Origin: Undaria pinnatifida
Lineage: Eukaryota > Sar > Phaeophyceae > Laminariales > Alariaceae
Length of the DNA: 64,000 nt
Direction of reading: 5' to 3'
Assembly (NCBI GenBank): GCA_012845835.1
Contig: JABAKD010000002.1
Coordinates: 8,578,620 to 8,642,619, forward strand
Part shown: piece after piece, positions 1 through 11,328 of the stretch
Position numbering within the stretch: position 1 is the first letter of the stretch
How the letters are laid out: each line of letters starts with the position of its first letter
Position numbers and translations under genes: made by a program
The notes under the pieces: generated by a model
Told to the model about the DNA's origin: nothing
What the model saw: the letters and a program-made list of their open reading frames with translations, nothing else
Databases searched by the model: none

Positions 1-21
1 GAAGTATCTGTTAATATGGCT

Positions 22-540
22 TGTGAAAAAGCGACAGTAGCATAGTTTGAAAGTGGCGCTTATATGGCCAAGCCATGGAAAAAAAGAAGAGAAGCAGAGA
101 AGAAGTAAACGCCCTGGAGGAAGGAGGAGGAGGGTGGAGGAGTAAGGAAAGAGATATCGAGGTGGGGGATGCCTTCACCTGATCACGGAACTATGCCCCA
201 GCTACGGGCGGGTGTAATCTACGGCAGCTCGTCCCGTTCCCTGCAACGTTCTATGTGACTACCTTGCAATGTTATAAATAACGTTATCAGTAAAGTTCTT
301 CCGATTGTTATGGTGGTTGGCTGATTACTCTGTACTTCGATCAACTTCCCGATAGAGGTGGGTTGATTGTTATACAGTATGCCAGCTATAAAGATCATAC
401 TCTTTTGCATTTCGCCGCGTGTTGTATTTATCCGCATCTAGAACTCCGATGCTCAGTTTACGCAAGGTAGTGACTAAAGATCCAATAGATACTGAAAGAC
501 TGCATAGTCCATGTTCCAATACGCCCCCATTCGATGAGAC
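22..540 (+). repeat. Direct repeat of about 0.5 kb, copy 1
   Basis: This segment is matched at 3640-4155 in the same orientation. Shared landmarks, in order, are a TGTGAA start, a purine-rich GGAGGA tract, TGCCTTCACCTGATCACGG, GGTTCCCTGCAACGTTCTAT (here with one change), GATCAACTT-CCGATA and TCAGTTTAC-CAAG-TAGTGACTAA. By eye the copies are about three-quarters identical with small indels. They could be the two LTRs of a short non-autonomous element of about 4.1 kb. However, I see no convincing primer-binding site after copy 1 and no purine tract before copy 2, so a segmental duplication is equally likely. Confidence 0.7.
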
Positions 541-544
541 GTCA

Positions 545-3500
545 GTAGCTAGAGAAAATTGTTACCCAAAATAATAAAAACAAATGTCCACCATATTTAG
601 GCCTCTGTGTATGATCAGCGGTAATATGAAATTGACCATGTCACTTAAGATAGTCAAAATACGAATGGAACAGTATATCAGATCTGTTTTATGAACAGCT
701 GAAATATCGACGAAATAATGCCACAACAAACTATGCGCAGTGTATTTACCAGCGAGAAATACCCTAGATAAGAAGCGCATACCAGTTTGCTGGTTGTTAA
801 ACACGCCCCCTGAATTCATACCTAGAGCTAAATGGAACTGAAGTAAAAAAAAAAATGTAGACGCTGGTCCAGTAGAACAGTTAAATGCGTATTATTCAGT
901 TTTTTGTATATAGGCCCGTATTCGAACAAAACCTCTACGAATACATATTGTACGGTAATAGAATATTGATCGTAGTCGTATCACAAAAGCTATACTCGTG
1001 ATGATATTTCGATGATCAGTGAGTCGTATCACAAGATATACTCGTGATACTGGTTGGATTTGTCACAATAGCGACATTGTGATGCAGTTTTGATGATCAG
1101 CAAATTTACCCTAGAAAAAGAAAGAGGAAGAAAGCATATTTTGTACATATTCTTCGTCCCCTTAATTTAGCGTAGAACGAAGAGGAAATCGAAAAAATCG
1201 AAACCGTGGACTTACTATGTGTTCAGCGCTATACTGCACGGCACACTTGTACCACCTACAGAAATTGTGGAATTACCTCGTCATCAGTACTATGCATGTA
1301 CCACGTACAGTCTGCGAGCACAAGATGCTCGCGTTACTACGAAATAGTACTTGCACGTACACTAGTACAACAAAGGTGACACTCCTGCTATCTTTGTCTA
1401 CGTTCACGCAAAATAAAGTTGCATTGCGTGTATGTTTACCAAAAATAACAATCAGTCGTTGAAACTTTACTGTTTTTTTTATGTTGCTAATACTCCGAAA
1501 CGAAAGCAAATTAAAAGCCAATGGAAGAACTCAAAGTTGAGCCCAGTACGCAATAGCCATTTTCTGTATGGGTTTTGATGATGCGTGCTCCTTTTAAGAT
1601 ACTGCACCGAGTGATGAGACTGCAAAGCCTAAAAAAAAGCTAAAAAAACATGTCGACAGAAGTCATGTACAGCAAAGATGCATACCATGCCATACAGCAG
1701 TAGTAGATCCATATAAGTCGTAATACGCGTACGAATGCGAATGCGAACAGCTGATTCAACAACGAAGATCCTCACAAGGAAACCACCCCCCCCCCCAAAG
1801 TAAACAAAGATGAGCTAAGGCTGACACCTAGCCAGTACTCCTGTTGCTGTTGATATGGCTGATGGTTGTTTGGAGATCGAAGCGAAGAAGAAGTCTTGTA
1901 GGTGTCAAAGGTCCTGCTGTATGTAGGTGATGCTGATGATGATGACGTTGATGGTGATGGCTAATATCGATATAGGCGGAGACGTAGACCTGATTAAAAT
2001 CGCTGGTATCTGGTCCTTTCGCAGTCGTTTGTGCCCTGGTGTTGCTCGTGAAGTACAGCCGCAGATGTCGTTGTTGCTGGTGGCGCTTTTCATGCGGGGC
2101 CCCACAAAATTAAATGCGGTGCAATACTCAACAGAAGAATGCCACATAGTAACGTCGAAACCCCGATTTCGTGTTGCTTTCACCATGGCTGCGGCGATGT
2201 CGATCGCACTCTTTGCACGGTTTGGTTTGAAGCTCACGAACCACGTAGCTCCAGCGGAACGGGCTTGAGATGCTAGCAGCCGTGTTTTTGGTAATAGCCA
2301 TGTGAAGATGTCGTCGAGCTGTCCGCTGTGTTGGATTGCGGTTGGCGATGTTCTCCTTCTCCATCTGGGAAGATATGGGATTTTTCCGATAAATGGTTTT
2401 CGGAATATCGCAGTGAACGCTTCCTAGAGGAGAGCCCGTATAAGGTTTGATGAAGATGGCGTTGTCGTGGTCGATGGAATGGTAGCGTTGTCGTAGATGG
2501 CGTCGCACCTGGCGGTGGCAAGTACTGCTGTTGTACGAGTAATACCTGATGCCAACTGGTTGCAGATGCGTTTAGTCGACGATCGTATAAATGTAGTCGT
2601 TGCAGGTGTTGCTGTTGTTGGCTTTAGTTGAATATATATGGAGCAGATGCAGCGGGGCGGTATGCAACCATCAGTGTGATGTTGACGTGTTGTCGATGTG
2701 GTGTTGACCTTTTTGACGGTGGCGGAAGTAACGGTGAGTGGCGTGTTTCTTCCCCGCACAACCGTTAACGTGCATTTGCCGTGTTGTGATAGCAGTCGAA
2801 CATACTTGAACGCGTAAAAAGATGAAAACAGTTCCGTGGGTATACAATGCATCGTTTTTCTGAATCTGATACGTACTTACTTGTAGCATAGGCGCGTCAA
2901 TCAGATGCTAAAGAATCCTCTCCGAGTCTGATACATGCCGTTGTAGCGTATAAGCGTTAAAACAGGAGCTTGAGATAATGTATACCTCGTTTGGGCTGAT
3001 TTGTGTACAACCTTGCCGCACGTCTACAGCTGTTGGTCTTCTCGATATATGATAAAAAGATTGCACGAGGACGAATTCATTATTATTTTAACGTATTTCG
3101 CGTGAGGTAGCGGGAAGTTGCGGTTTTGATAACGACTTCGCGCGTGTTGATAGCGTGAAACCGAACTCTTTACCTGCTACACGCGTGATAGCGCGAGCAG
3201 TCTCCTTATCTGCTTCGCGCGTAATGGCGTGACAGTCTCCTTTCTCGAATATCGCTCACTATGTACTTTGATTCTTTATTTTTTTTTTTATCCTCCAGCG
3301 GATGGGGAAAAATAAAGCTTTAGGTCACCACACTTCCACGTATTTTCATACGCGTCGTGTGTCGATTTAACTGTACTTGGCGTACTCGTAGATACGATAT
3401 CTCGATGTCGAGGCTGATCTTGAGTTTTGAAAAAATTCACTCCGCACTTCAGATGTGGAGACCGTTGTTCGAACTTCTTGGAAAGCTTGGCAAACTCAGC

Positions 3501-3639
3501 GGCACGCCGTTGCATGGTGCCAGTCGATGGGTACATGAAAGGCGACGAGGCTCATATCCTGGAGGCATTATGTGCACCAAGGTTCTGACTCTCTGATAAG
3601 AACTCCAGAGGTGGCACCGGAGCGTCTCTTACGATCACT
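545..3639. other. Stretch between the two direct repeats, no recognisable gene
   Basis: I find no protein family here. ORFs of up to 142 codons overlap one another on both strands between 1900 and 2890 without a preferred frame, so none is called. The interval holds two small repeats. One is at 968-1100, where a unit containing GTCGTATCACAA, TATACTCGTGAT and GATGATCAG occurs twice. The other is at 3095-3245, where short units with CGCGTG and ATAGCGTGA recur about three times. A C-run lies near 1787 and the rest looks like unique non-coding sequence. Confidence 0.5.
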
Positions 3640-4155
3640 TGTGAAGAAGAAGAAATAACATTGTTTTAAAGTGACGCTTATGTTGCCAAAACAGGGAAAG
3701 AAATTGGAGAAGAAGAGGAGATGAAAAGGAGGAGGAAAGAGAAGGAAGGAGAAGGAGGAGTAAGGAAGGAGTGCTCGAGGTGGGGTATGCCTTCACCTGA
3801 TCACGGGACTGTACCCAAGCAACGGCTGGTGTACCCTACGGCAGCCCGTCCGGTTCCCTGCAACGTTCTATGTGACGTCGTTGGAATGTTATAACTAACG
3901 TTTTGTGTGATGTTCTTCTGATGCTTTTGGTGGTGAGCTGATTACCCTGTACTACGATCAACTTGCCGATATAGGGGGGTTACTTTCTTATACGGGGTGT
4001 CAGCTAGAAAGAACGAACCCCTGTGTATTTCGCCGCATATAGAATCCGCATTTAGAGCTATAATGCTCAGTTTACTCAAGATAGTGACTAAGAATCAAAT
4101 AGATACTAATGGACTGCAGAGTCCTATTCCATTATTATGCTGGTTCGACGAACGT
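3640..4155 (+). repeat. Direct repeat of about 0.5 kb, copy 2
   Basis: This is the partner of the segment at 22-540, same strand, about 3.6 kb downstream. Similarity fades after the shared GACTGCA-AGTCC motif near 4110, with a weaker match for about 40 more bases. The 150-codon ORF that starts in this copy (3997-4449) has no counterpart in copy 1 and is not treated as a gene. Confidence 0.7.
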
Positions 4156-4159
4156 ATTT

Positions 4160-5610
4160 TGGTTGCTCCTACAACGATTTCGTCGACGTACTGTCCTGCG
4201 GCGTCCTCACAACGCTTTTTTTTTTTAAGGTGCCTGTGCTCAGGTACGACGCTCACCCTGCAAGGATCTCAAACCATGCTGGCCACCGACTTTTCACGTT
4301 CGTGCCTAGTCTTTGCCTCTGCCGTGGTCTCCTCCCTCTTACGTCCTCCTATATATTCATGTGCCCTGACTGACCTCCGCAGCAGAAGACTAGCCGCATT
4401 TGTCACCAGTTTGTCGGTTCGGCTTTTTTCGTTCGTATACCTGTTATGAAAGTTAGAATATAATAAGCTCGGATCATAGACTATGCCGGGAGCAAGCCAC
4501 CCACAGAACTATACCTGCACTCCTGAACTCAGCAGGAGTCCGAGGTCAGCATCGCTGTAAGACCCTGCTCGGTAGAAGAATCCGATGTCAAATCATCGCC
4601 AGTAGAGCAGCAAAAACACGGTGAAATATTTGAAATATTGTGCTTGCGTAGTCGGTGCAGCTCCTAATCGGCGGTGACATGTTACGGTTGATAAGAACCT
4701 GCATGCCTACGCATATCATGACAAACCTAGATGCATTCCAGTGTGCCAGTGTGCCCAGATTCCACACGTTGCAGATGCGGTATACGCTGATTTCCTGGCT
4801 GTACACGGAGAGTCTCCCCTCCCTGAACCTGCCACCATCTGCTTGGTGTGCTTTTCGATGTGTACGAACGTCCTAGAGCCGATGGTCCTGCGGTGTTGCA
4901 GTGTTGCCTCCTTCTCATGAAGATATTTGCACGGGGTTCTCATGTTGAATGCTGAGCTCGGTCACGCCGTGGTGAAAATTGGCTAACCCTCACCCTAGCC
5001 CGACTGAACCGATCGGGGGAACGTCATGAACGAATGCATCTGGGGGGGACTCGCCTTGATTTGTCCATTATCGTGTAACAACACGAACCCTATCCCTAAC
5101 GCTGGCGTTCACTACTGTACAGGGCATACTACCCGTGATGGCAGCTTGGAGGAAGCCCCACGGAGCGAAAATGTTGGCGATTTTCGTGGTAGCCTCCACC
5201 ATGGGCGTGGCCAAAAGTGAGCTAGTTGCCTAGTTGAGTTTGAGAGGGGGCGCTTATTGTACAGGGACAACCCTTTAAAACTCGCGGGGGTCCTCTAGTG
5301 AAGAACCGCTCCGTATAATACGATTGATTTAATGGATGGATAAGCGAAGTTACTGTTGCAGCTGATCATGTACTTGATTGACCCTTTGTAGCCAGCGTGG
5401 GGTATTTAACTGTCTTTTTTTTAAGACGATATCGCTGGAATTGAAGTGCCTGGCAGATTATTGCACTCACTACCAGGCGTTGCTTTGTACCTTTGATATG
5501 GCAGCGTTCATCAGGATATACTTGATTTATGTGAAGGTCGGGGTTTGGGGGAGTTGGGTGCACCCCTAAATTAACATACATCATTAGACTAAAGTGTCGG
5601 GTGTGTGGGG
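4160..5610. other. No gene recognised
   Basis: Only short overlapping ORFs are present on both strands, with no family motif and no convincing splice-site pair. A pyrimidine-rich run with several AG dinucleotides near 4320-4390 could act as an acceptor, but the sequence after it shows no clear coding signal. Confidence 0.4.
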
Positions 5611-5820
5611 TTAGGGAATACCGTGTTCGTTTGTATTGTTGCACACATCGGACAGGTCCGGTCCTCTCTCCCGATCTACGTCTTTCACAGCAGAGATACA
5701 TTTCTGGTCCACATTGTCTCTGCTTCGCCTAGATAGATCATGGTTCTGGGTAAGAGCCGTATGATCTGCATCCACAAACACGTCTTGCCCGAGTTGGATC
5801 TGTACTACAGGACGCAGAGC
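5611..5820 (-). CDS. Putative terminal exon of an unrecognised gene
   Basis: On the minus strand a good splice acceptor (GTTGTCTCTTTGCAG, AG at plus positions 5822-5821) opens directly into a frame of 69 codons ending in TAA. The peptide begins ALRPVVQIQLGQDVF and ends TNEHGIP. It is polar and acidic, as expected for a soluble protein. I do not recognise a family and cannot see the upstream exon. The evidence is one strong acceptor, an in-frame phase-0 junction and protein-like composition. A chance ORF remains possible. Confidence 0.3.
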   Translation of the reverse strand, partial: ALRPVVQIQLGQDVFVDADHTALTQNHDLSRRSRDNVDQKCISAVKDVDRERGPDLSDVCNNTNEHGIP

Positions 5821-5824
5821 CTGC

Positions 5825-6840
5825 AAAGAGACAACACTGGGCACTATTAGTAGAAACGCCGAAAACTTCAGCAGAGGTAGCGTCTACTTTGGGATCTAGA
5901 TGATCTACTCGTAGCTAGTGATATGTTGCGAAGAGCGATGTGAATGGAATCGTGCGCCTGTTGCCCTGCGGCCATCGGGACACCAGTCGAACATTGCCCT
6001 TGGCACTGAGAAGAACATTGTTCGTCGATATCCATAACTGGTGTGTATTACCGATATTTGATATGCCTTGGATATGTACGTTGAAACTCGGCCGGTCGGA
6101 TACCTGTTATTATTTCTTTGTTATATTGATTTCACGTAACACCTCGACCAGTCGGGTGCATGAGTCAACGCTTACGTGGTCACTACAACATGCTGTACTC
6201 ATCTATGAACCATTCCTCTTTCTTTCTGCATTATTTTCCTCTCGAAGGTCGTCTCAATTCTGGCCTCCGATCGTACATTTGTGGCAACGACTGCAGGCCG
6301 GGATCTACAGACGTGTGAGAACATCACCTTGTCCGCTTTAGTTGTGCATGTCGTACTATTTATCGATTGCAGGCCAAAATCAATTGACGTGGCGTTACAT
6401 TTTCCTTTTTAAATTCGCGTACCGTATGATTTATTCGAGCGAAGCGAGTTTCTAATCTACACCTGGGCCTGGCAATATAGACTAAGCTCCCATGAAGAAA
6501 ATAATAGTTTGCGTGCGTGTCTTCGACTAAAATTGATTTTAGTGTGGGATCACTTGATTTTAGACTGCAGGTGTAGGCAGACCACCACGGAGCAACAAAA
6601 CACACACAGCAGACCACACGGGCAAAAAACAGCAGCATACACCGCTCACACAGCCGGCACACAGCGCTCACACAGCGGGAAGCACACAGACAACGGGCGC
6701 AGTGGGCGACAATAGTGGCCAGCGGAGAGCGGGCATGGAGAGTGTGTGCCCGCTTAGGGTGTGTCCTCTGAGTGTATCTACTGCTGTCTCGTTGTGAGAG
6801 TAGGTCATCATGGAGAGACGTCCGTTGGGGGCGATTGACC
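5825..6840. other. No gene recognised; CA-rich run before the helicase remnant
   Basis: A 133-codon ORF at 5940-6341 has no family resemblance and is not called. From 6590 to 6700 the plus strand is rich in CACACAG-type repeats. This stretch precedes the helicase remnant and may include diverged upstream parts of that element that I cannot read. Confidence 0.35.
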
Positions 6841-6841
6841 C

Positions 6842-7477
6842 AAACTCGGTCCGTGCGCCAACGCCAGAAGGGCGACAGCAGACACGGCGGAGGGGCTTGA
6901 GAGGGACCTCTACCTAGCTAAGGGAGCCAAGGTCATGCTCACGGAGAACCTGTACCAACAAGTTGGACTCGTGAACGGCATTCGAGGCCAAGTCATCGAG
7001 TTGGTGTTTGCAGACGACGCGCCCCCGCCGAATCTCCCCCTTTACGTTGTCGTCGAGTTCAGAGGGTACTCAGGGGGGAAATGGTCGTCTCAGGAGAGAT
7101 ATAGAGGGTGTGTGCCGATTTCTCCCGTAGACACTACTTGGCAGGACGGGGGAGCGCAGGTTAGGGCGCAACTGCCGTTGAGGCTCTGCTGGGCCATCAC
7201 TATGCACAAATCACAGGGGCAGACGTGAGAGAAGGCCGTCATAGACTTGGGGCCGAAGGAGGCCTGCACGGGGTTTACTTTCGTCTGCCTCAGTAGGGCT
7301 AACAGACTAGCGGACCTCATGGTAGAGTCAATGAGTTTCGACAGGATAAGCAAGCTTCGAAACTCCGACACCATGAAGGCCAGGTTGCGGGAAGAGGTTA
7401 GGCTGGTGGACTTAGCACAAAGCACGCAGGGTAGGTACACAGGCATGGGCGTTTTCAACGCCGTCGCGGCCAACTAA
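6842..7477 (+). pseudogene. PIF1-like DNA helicase, C-terminal part, with an in-frame stop
   Basis: The reading frame 6842-7477 matches the C-terminal half of PIF1-type superfamily 1B DNA helicases, the family also found at the C-terminus of Helitron transposases. Seen in order: YLAKGAKVMLTENLYQQVGL followed by VNG; an insert of the OB-like type; the motif LCWAITMHKSQGQT, where the K and Q contact nucleotide and DNA in the family; then VCLSRANRLADLMVESMSF. A TGA at 7226-7228 lies immediately after KSQGQT, and the same frame resumes at once with the expected continuation, so the gene is broken by one stop. The N-terminal Walker A and B half is not visible upstream, so this is a fragment. There is no codon or promoter evidence that it is expressed. 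Whether it came from a Helitron or a host PIF1 gene cannot be decided without the upstream part. Confidence 0.85.
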
Positions 7478-7479
7478 TG

Positions 7480-9060
7480 ACCACATCAATTGCAATACAA
7501 CAAACATCGGCCTAATCCACCCGTGGTGCCCCTCGCAATCACACGAACCAATGGCCCGTGGACGCACACGTCTGAGGACAGTTAAATCTATCAGCTGTCG
7601 CTCGTTTTAGCGACAGCTATTGTACCTTCACCAGACCTGATCGTCTTGATCAAAAGACTAGCAGTGGTTGGCGATAGTACGCTACCAAGGTCAAATGGTG
7701 TATGTTGCTCTACAGCCGCGTGCAGCGATCACAATGTCCACTTCAACAATGCATTCCGCATGGTTTACCGTTCGATATTTTCGCGTTGCAAATCTAGTAA
7801 CTATGGTTGACGCTGGTTTGCTATCTAGCTCAAGTTGAATTGAAGTCGGGTTGAAGCTTACTTGAGGTTAAACATGATAGTTTTGGTACACATAAAATTA
7901 CAGTAATATAGTAATGTCTGTACAGGTGCTGCGCGTTTTCTGAAAGTAGCACAACCATCCTTCGCTGCGTGAACCCCTTAATGCCTTTGTTTCGGGGTAT
8001 TCACTGATGTACGCACTCCCGCCGGGGGTACAGGCTACTGGACTCCGCTTATTAACAGATGCGTGGTTTGTTTGTTTTCGTTCAGTGCAGTAGAAAATGT
8101 GGAAACTCGTTTGGGGCACAGATGTAGCGAAACGAAACGAAATGGCGAGCAAAGTCTAACCAACCGCCGTTCACGGTGTGAGCACGCCGTACGAGCAGGA
8201 AGTGTGATATGTCTAACTACGCGTCGTCCAACTCAAGAATACTACAATTAATTGTCATACGGGATATGAGCTAACCCATGAGCCCGTATTACGTTGAATG
8301 ACCGATGCCTTAGTCATGAAACAAATTCGACACGCTCCGCCACCGAAGTTCCAAAAGGGCGAATGCTCTCATTGGGCTAAGTGAGCTAGCAGTCGTCTCA
8401 CTCGGTCGTTATCGTTCTCTACTATACTCCATTAAATTCGATGGATTCCCACTACCATTTCCCCTTGTACCTGTGGTTGGCGACATCAAAATCAAATATT
8501 GAAAATGGCAGTTGGTACAGGCGCAGTTCCCCATTATTAGGCATGCAAACGGTTGGGAACTGCCATACACGTAGGATGTTTTCAGGCAGGCAGGTATTGG
8601 ATCATTTTGTGAAGCAAACCGTTCACGGAGCGGCAGGAAAATGATTCCCGCTTCATGATCGAGATATTTCAGCGCGGATCATGCCTGACCTAGTCCTGGT
8701 GGAATACATGCTGCCGGGTTGGAACCGTACAACCTGCGTGGTCTAGGACTTGTTTCCGGCGTTGGATCTGTACTGCACACATTCTGCACAACATATAATA
8801 ATACGGTGTATTAGCTTCTAGATGGTCTTTTTTATCCAGACTATGCTATATCGTGTTCTGTCTGCTTAGCAGCTGTATGACACATTTACGTTCTTCCAGA
8901 ACCGAGGTGTTTCATGGCGCGCTTTCGCATGCCATTAAAGTCGCAAGAACTTGTTGCCGCCAAGATTTTTAGGCTAACACATTGCACTAAAGCACCTTGA
9001 TTGAGGTAATTTTAATCACGTGCTTGGGTTGCTATCGACAACCATACAAAACCGCAAACT
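7480..9060. other. No gene recognised
   Basis: Short ORFs only. I see no Helitron-like CTRR terminus with a hairpin in the few hundred bases after the helicase remnant. The last 40 bases (about 9055-9093) are a TC-rich tract that serves the exon candidate at 9094. Confidence 0.4.
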
Positions 9061-9093
9061 CTCTCTCTGTCTTTCTCTGTATGTGTCTTGCAG

Positions 9094-9183
9094 GAACCTG
9101 TGGCAGTGCGGGATCTCTGATTTCAATGCCCATGAGCTGTGGGATTGCTTTGACAACATAGGGCGTAACAACATCGAAACCTT
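9094..9183 (+). CDS. LRR-like internal exon candidate 1 (90 nt)
   Basis: A long TC-rich tract ending in CTTGCAG (9087-9093) is followed by exactly 90 nt and then a consensus donor, GTAAGT, at 9184. Read with one leading base (phase-2 intron) the exon encodes 29 codons beginning NLWQCGISDF and ending GRNNIET. Spacing and residues (L-x-x-C-G-I-x-D near the start, N-x-I-x-x-L at the end) resemble ribonuclease-inhibitor-type leucine-rich repeats, whose genes often carry one repeat per symmetric exon. The minus-strand 165-codon ORF over the same bases has no family resemblance. Two other plus-strand candidates (18419, 26740) share the same phase. The LRR assignment rests on one repeat only. Confidence 0.45.
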
Positions 9184-10034
9184 GTAAGTCTCGTACATTG
9201 TCGTGTGACTAAAAATGCATGCCTTAGTATCAACCCACTTGACATCTGACAATGTGTACGATCGCTTGTTCCAATCACACCGTCCACGTATTGAAGGGAA
9301 ACATCCAAGCCAATATATTGAACTACTGATGTGTGAATTTTTTGAACAGTTTGTTTTGGGAAGCGCTCGAGATGACGTGTGAAGTAATTGATCGCCTATA
9401 GAGCACGTATAATTCATAGCCCTAACATCTGATCGTGCTTGGCCCCTTGCTGGTCTGCGTAGGGTAAACCAAAAGAGCCATGCTATACCGTGTGCTTCGG
9501 AGACGACTTCCAATCAATATCTTTAGTTGTTGTTAATAAATACAATACGAATTACTCTCGACGACATCCCCCGACCCATCCGACCCCACCGAGTCCTAAA
9601 AACCGTTATTTTTATTGAGTCCTATCAGGGTACACACACACGAAGAAAACCCGTACCAGCACTCGTACTCGTACTTTGACAGCGAGACCCCCAAGCACAC
9701 CACCCCTTTTCCTTTAAGTTACGATTGGGGGGATGGCTACATAACCTCAGGATATTCGCTTGAGCTCATACACATTCTACACAAAACACGATTAGAGAAA
9801 ATGGTACTTGGAATCCTCATCAACCATTCCATACCATATAGCAGTGTACAGTGTCACACCCGCTTCGTATTCAAAATATGTTGGGCAGTTCCTACAGTAA
9901 ACGGCAAAGTGGGAATCCCGATCAGTCTGAAAGTGTCCTTTCAAACAGTCAAACATTCAAATTCTCCTCTTCTATCGGAGTTGACAGCCTGCGTTCAGCA
10001 CGAACTGGCGAGAACAGGCCTATGCTGGGGTCAC

Positions 10035-10056
10035 GCCTAACCCTAACCCTAACCCT
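10035..10056 (+). repeat. Interstitial telomere-type repeat (CCCTAA)n
   Basis: About three units of CCCTAA follow one another, ending in CCCTTA. The unit equals the C-rich strand of TTAGGG telomeres. It is short and flanked by ordinary sequence, so it is an internal relic and not a chromosome end. Confidence 0.8.
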
Positions 10057-11266
10057 TAGCATCACAATCTGCAGCGGCAGATAATCACTCGCGCCGGTGG
10101 CCATCCTATTTCTTCGGGGTCGCAAGCGGTTACGCTTCCCGGCTTCGGGACATGCATCGTCGCAACGAAAGTGTATGCTACGTATGGTACACCATGGGTG
10201 CACCAACAAAGTATCGACTACCGACCGCTTGTCCCGAATCGCTCTTGCTCTGCTCGGCTGCGTTAATATCGCCGAGAAATCAGCGGAAAAAGCCCTGATG
10301 AGTAAACACTAGTAATAATGCAGAAAATAGAGACCATATAGGACATTCGAATGGTGGCTCGAAACAAAAAACCCGCAGCCGCGCCTGTTATCAATAGTCC
10401 AACGGACGACCTTCCGCATTAATTCGTCGTTGTACGTAAACGCGTGCACGCATACATACCGCTTTTCAATGTTATAATATCATTACAGTACTTCAAGCAA
10501 TGGGTGGGTGAAGCTAAGTAATTATTTTCTCCAGCCATTAGCAACCAACGGGCCATTTCTTCGTTTTTGTGAAAATATCTGGTACACCCGGGTATTGTCG
10601 AAATGACAACGCCAGCTTTTGCTGGACCCCGCCTTTGCACGTTTGCTGGCTGTAGCTTGTGAATGTGAGGGATGGCCGACGATATCGATCCCATGCACAT
10701 ACATGCACTCCGTCACGTCAGCTCTTGGAAGGTAGGGGGTTTGATTCCATGTTTAACAGATCCGTATCTTGGTTTTTCTTGTTTTGCCGTTGTACTCGGT
10801 ACGTCGCCTTTTCAAGTTGTAGTCGTTTGCGAATATGTTTGTTTTCTCGGTCTCGTTGCCTGTAACCAAATGATTACCATGTATCAGATAGATATTTCTC
10901 TGGGATGAGCAATCAGGACGACACTGGGTATTCTACTGTTTTCTTTAGGTAAAAATAACGGAGTGGTGTAAAGTATTCCCAAATGCATTGGAGAACAGGA
11001 AAGCTAACCCATCATACATGACAATTTGGCCGATGTGTGTCCTGCTTGACTTGCCAACTCGATGGCCCTTTGATCGAACAGGGATCTAGGGGGAAATGAG
11101 CTCGCTACGTTGCCAGGGAATATCTTCAAGGGGATGTATTCGCTGACCGCCCTGTGAGTAACTCTGAACCACCGCCACCGTCGATTCTGCTCCGAAAAAA
11201 GACACCAACCAAACGTAAAAAGTTTCGGTACATGTCATGTTGGGCGGTATTGCGTACGCAATTTTC

Positions 11267-11328
11267 TGGTAAGTGGCTTGATTTGTGTATGTTCGATTGG
11301 TAAGTGGCTTGATTCGTGTATGTTCGAT
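11267..11328 (+). repeat. 31-bp tandem duplication
   Basis: Two adjacent copies of a unit beginning TGGTAAGTGGCTTGATT and ending GTATGTTCGAT differ at one position. A pentanucleotide run of GATTC follows at once (11333-11356). Confidence 0.85.

Noticed and set aside
1905..2852. Overlapping ORFs of 110-142 codons
   Set aside because: Both strands and several frames are open, without motif, preferred frame or splice sites.
3997..4449. 150-codon plus ORF
   Set aside because: It starts inside a duplicated repeat, is not conserved in the other copy and has no family features.
9016..9513. 165-codon minus-strand ORF
   Set aside because: No recognisable family, and it overlaps a better supported plus-strand exon with strong splice sites.
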